From the NCBI GenBank assembly GCA_003242115.1, contig QBMP01000089.1, positions 536 through 7,553 on the forward strand: a stretch of 7,018 nucleotides of DNA, in the 5' to 3' direction. Under the pieces are notes generated by a model. The model did no database searches. It had not been told where the DNA came from and saw nothing but the letters and a program-made list of their open reading frames with translations. Source of the DNA: Phormidesmis priestleyi (GTDB taxonomy: Bacteria; Cyanobacteriota; Cyanobacteriia; Phormidesmidales; Phormidesmidaceae). Numbering within the stretch: the stretch's first letter is position 1; each line of letters starts with the position of its first letter. Shown here piece after piece: positions 6,134 to 7,018 of this stretch. Both the position numbers and the translations under genes were made by a program.

Positions 6134-7018
6134 TCATAGCGATCGCGCACCTGCATCACGCTCTAACCATCCGCGCATTTTGCCAGGATTCAACAGCCCG
6201 TATGGATCGACTAGCGCCTTGAAGCTGAGCTGATTGTGATCCACCGTTTTACGGCCACCATCTTCTAATACATAGGTATGAGGGTTAGCAATAAAAGCGC
6301 CTTGCTGCTCGTGATAGCGAATAATTTCGCTCAGCCGTTCAGCCGTGGAATAGCGCACGAGCTGCAAAGCTGCGGGAACAACTTTGCCCTGCACACGAAT
6401 ATATTCGAGATGCATGACCACTTCGCTGCCAAAGTGCTCAAACATATGTTGCAGGAGTTCTAGGCTGGGGTCATAAGGAAACAGCGTCTGCAAATAAGTC
6501 CAGCTTGCGTCGGCGTTGCGGGCATGAAGAGTTGTATGGTTCCAAGTGAATTCAGCAATAGCTGCCCCCTTACTGCTCGCCTCAGCACTTTTTTGAGCCG
6601 TAATCAGGCCGCCATATTCACACGCTAATGCCCCTAACGCGGCCAAATCAGCTTCCGAAACCATTAGTAATGCCGCCGCTTTACCTTCCGGCAGCGAGTC
6701 TTGCAGCGCGGCAAAGTAGCTAGGAATGGGCCAAGCGTGAATGCTAATCAGCTTTTTGATAATGCCATCAGCCTCGCCTAAGGCTTGGCCAAAGTGAGCA
6801 GCGCTCATAAAGTCGTCAAAACTAACAACCACCTCAGCCCAAGGGTACGCAGGGCCGAGCGGAATTTCGAGTTCGGTGATGATGCCATTAGTACCGTAGG
6901 CATGATTCACCTTTTGCACCTCGTCAGCGCGGAGTGCTAGCACGCGCGGCGTGGATTCTAAAGTGACGACGCGAACCGCTTGCAGATTGCCTCGATCAGC
7001 CAGTTGACCGTATATAAT
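6134..7018 (-). CDS. FAD-linked oxidase / FAD-binding oxidoreductase, C-terminal part (5' end outside window)
   Basis: The frame is open to the right edge of the window, so the gene begins beyond 7018. The GTG at 6941-6943 is an internal Val codon, and the 25 codons before it continue the same protein (YGQLADRGNLQAVRVVTLE). The 294 visible residues cover the end of the FAD-binding domain (HAYGTNGIITELEIPLGPAYPW from residue 39) and the substrate/C-terminal domain, ending in DPYGLLNPGKMRGW at 271-284. This DP-G-LNPGK ending is the signature of the vanillyl-alcohol oxidase superfamily with GlcD-like members (FAD_binding_4 plus FAD-oxidase C), which oxidise hydroxy-acids, alcohols or similar compounds. 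The N-terminal FAD pyrophosphate-binding segment is not in view. Substrate cannot be assigned, and I would not call it glcD on this evidence. The stop overlaps a HIP1-rich end: the octamer at 6139-6146 encodes part of the last residues ARSL. The hybrid kinase starts 152 bp downstream on the same strand; a common operon is uncertain. Confidence 0.88.
   Translation of the reverse strand: MIYGQLADRGNLQAVRVVTLESTPRVLALRADEVQKVNHAYGTNGIITELEIPLGPAYPWAEVVVSFDDFMSAAHFGQALGEADGIIKKLISIHAWPIPSYFAALQDSLPEGKAAALLMVSEADLAALGALACEYGGLITAQKSAEASSKGAAIAEFTWNHTTLHARNADASWTYLQTLFPYDPSLELLQHMFEHFGSEVVMHLEYIRVQGKVVPAALQLVRYSTAERLSEIIRYHEQQGAFIANPHTYVLEDGGRKTVDHNQLSFKALVDPYGLLNPGKMRGWLERDAGARSL

Noticed and set aside
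5998..6222. 74-codon plus-strand frame in the gap before the hybrid kinase
   Set aside because: It runs antisense into the FAD oxidase gene, has a composition unlike a real protein (many His, Arg, Trp) and no ribosome site.

Overview
The window looks like cyanobacterial chromosome. The octamer GCGATCGC (HIP1) occurs 11 times in 7 kb, about a hundred times more often than chance, and the two signalling proteins have domain layouts and sequence signatures typical of cyanobacterial histidine kinases. I do not assign a genus. There is no phage, transposase, CRISPR, tRNA or rRNA in the window. It reads as ordinary core genome with some local repeat activity.

Layout, left to right. Positions 1-570 (+) are the 3' end of an ABC exporter gene carrying most of its ATPase domain. 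After a 97-bp gap comes trpD (+), encoding anthranilate phosphoribosyltransferase of tryptophan synthesis, with no other trp gene in view. An 88-bp convergent gap separates it from three genes on the minus strand. In their own direction of transcription these are: a FAD-linked oxidase gene cut by the right edge (6134-7018), a 906-residue membrane hybrid sensor kinase (3261-5981), and a 441-residue soluble REC-histidine kinase (1842-3167).

The two kinases are the functional core. The larger has two membrane segments around a CHASE4-type sensor region, then HisKA, HATPase_c, a receiver and a conserved tail. The smaller has the reverse order, receiver then kinase. Neither carries an HPt or DNA-binding domain, so if they form one relay the output protein must be encoded elsewhere. 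All key catalytic residues are present in both.

The least ordinary details are non-coding or low-complexity. There is a five-unit 8-bp tandem repeat right after the hybrid kinase stop codon. A degenerate 9-bp repeat codes for a hydrophilic insert inside the same kinase's ATP-binding domain. A hairpin and a paired heptamer lie directly before its start codon. A Shine-Dalgarno-like AGGAG inside the first codons of trpD points to a TTG start at 683. I did not find a clearly new biological system; the findings are leads of modest strength.
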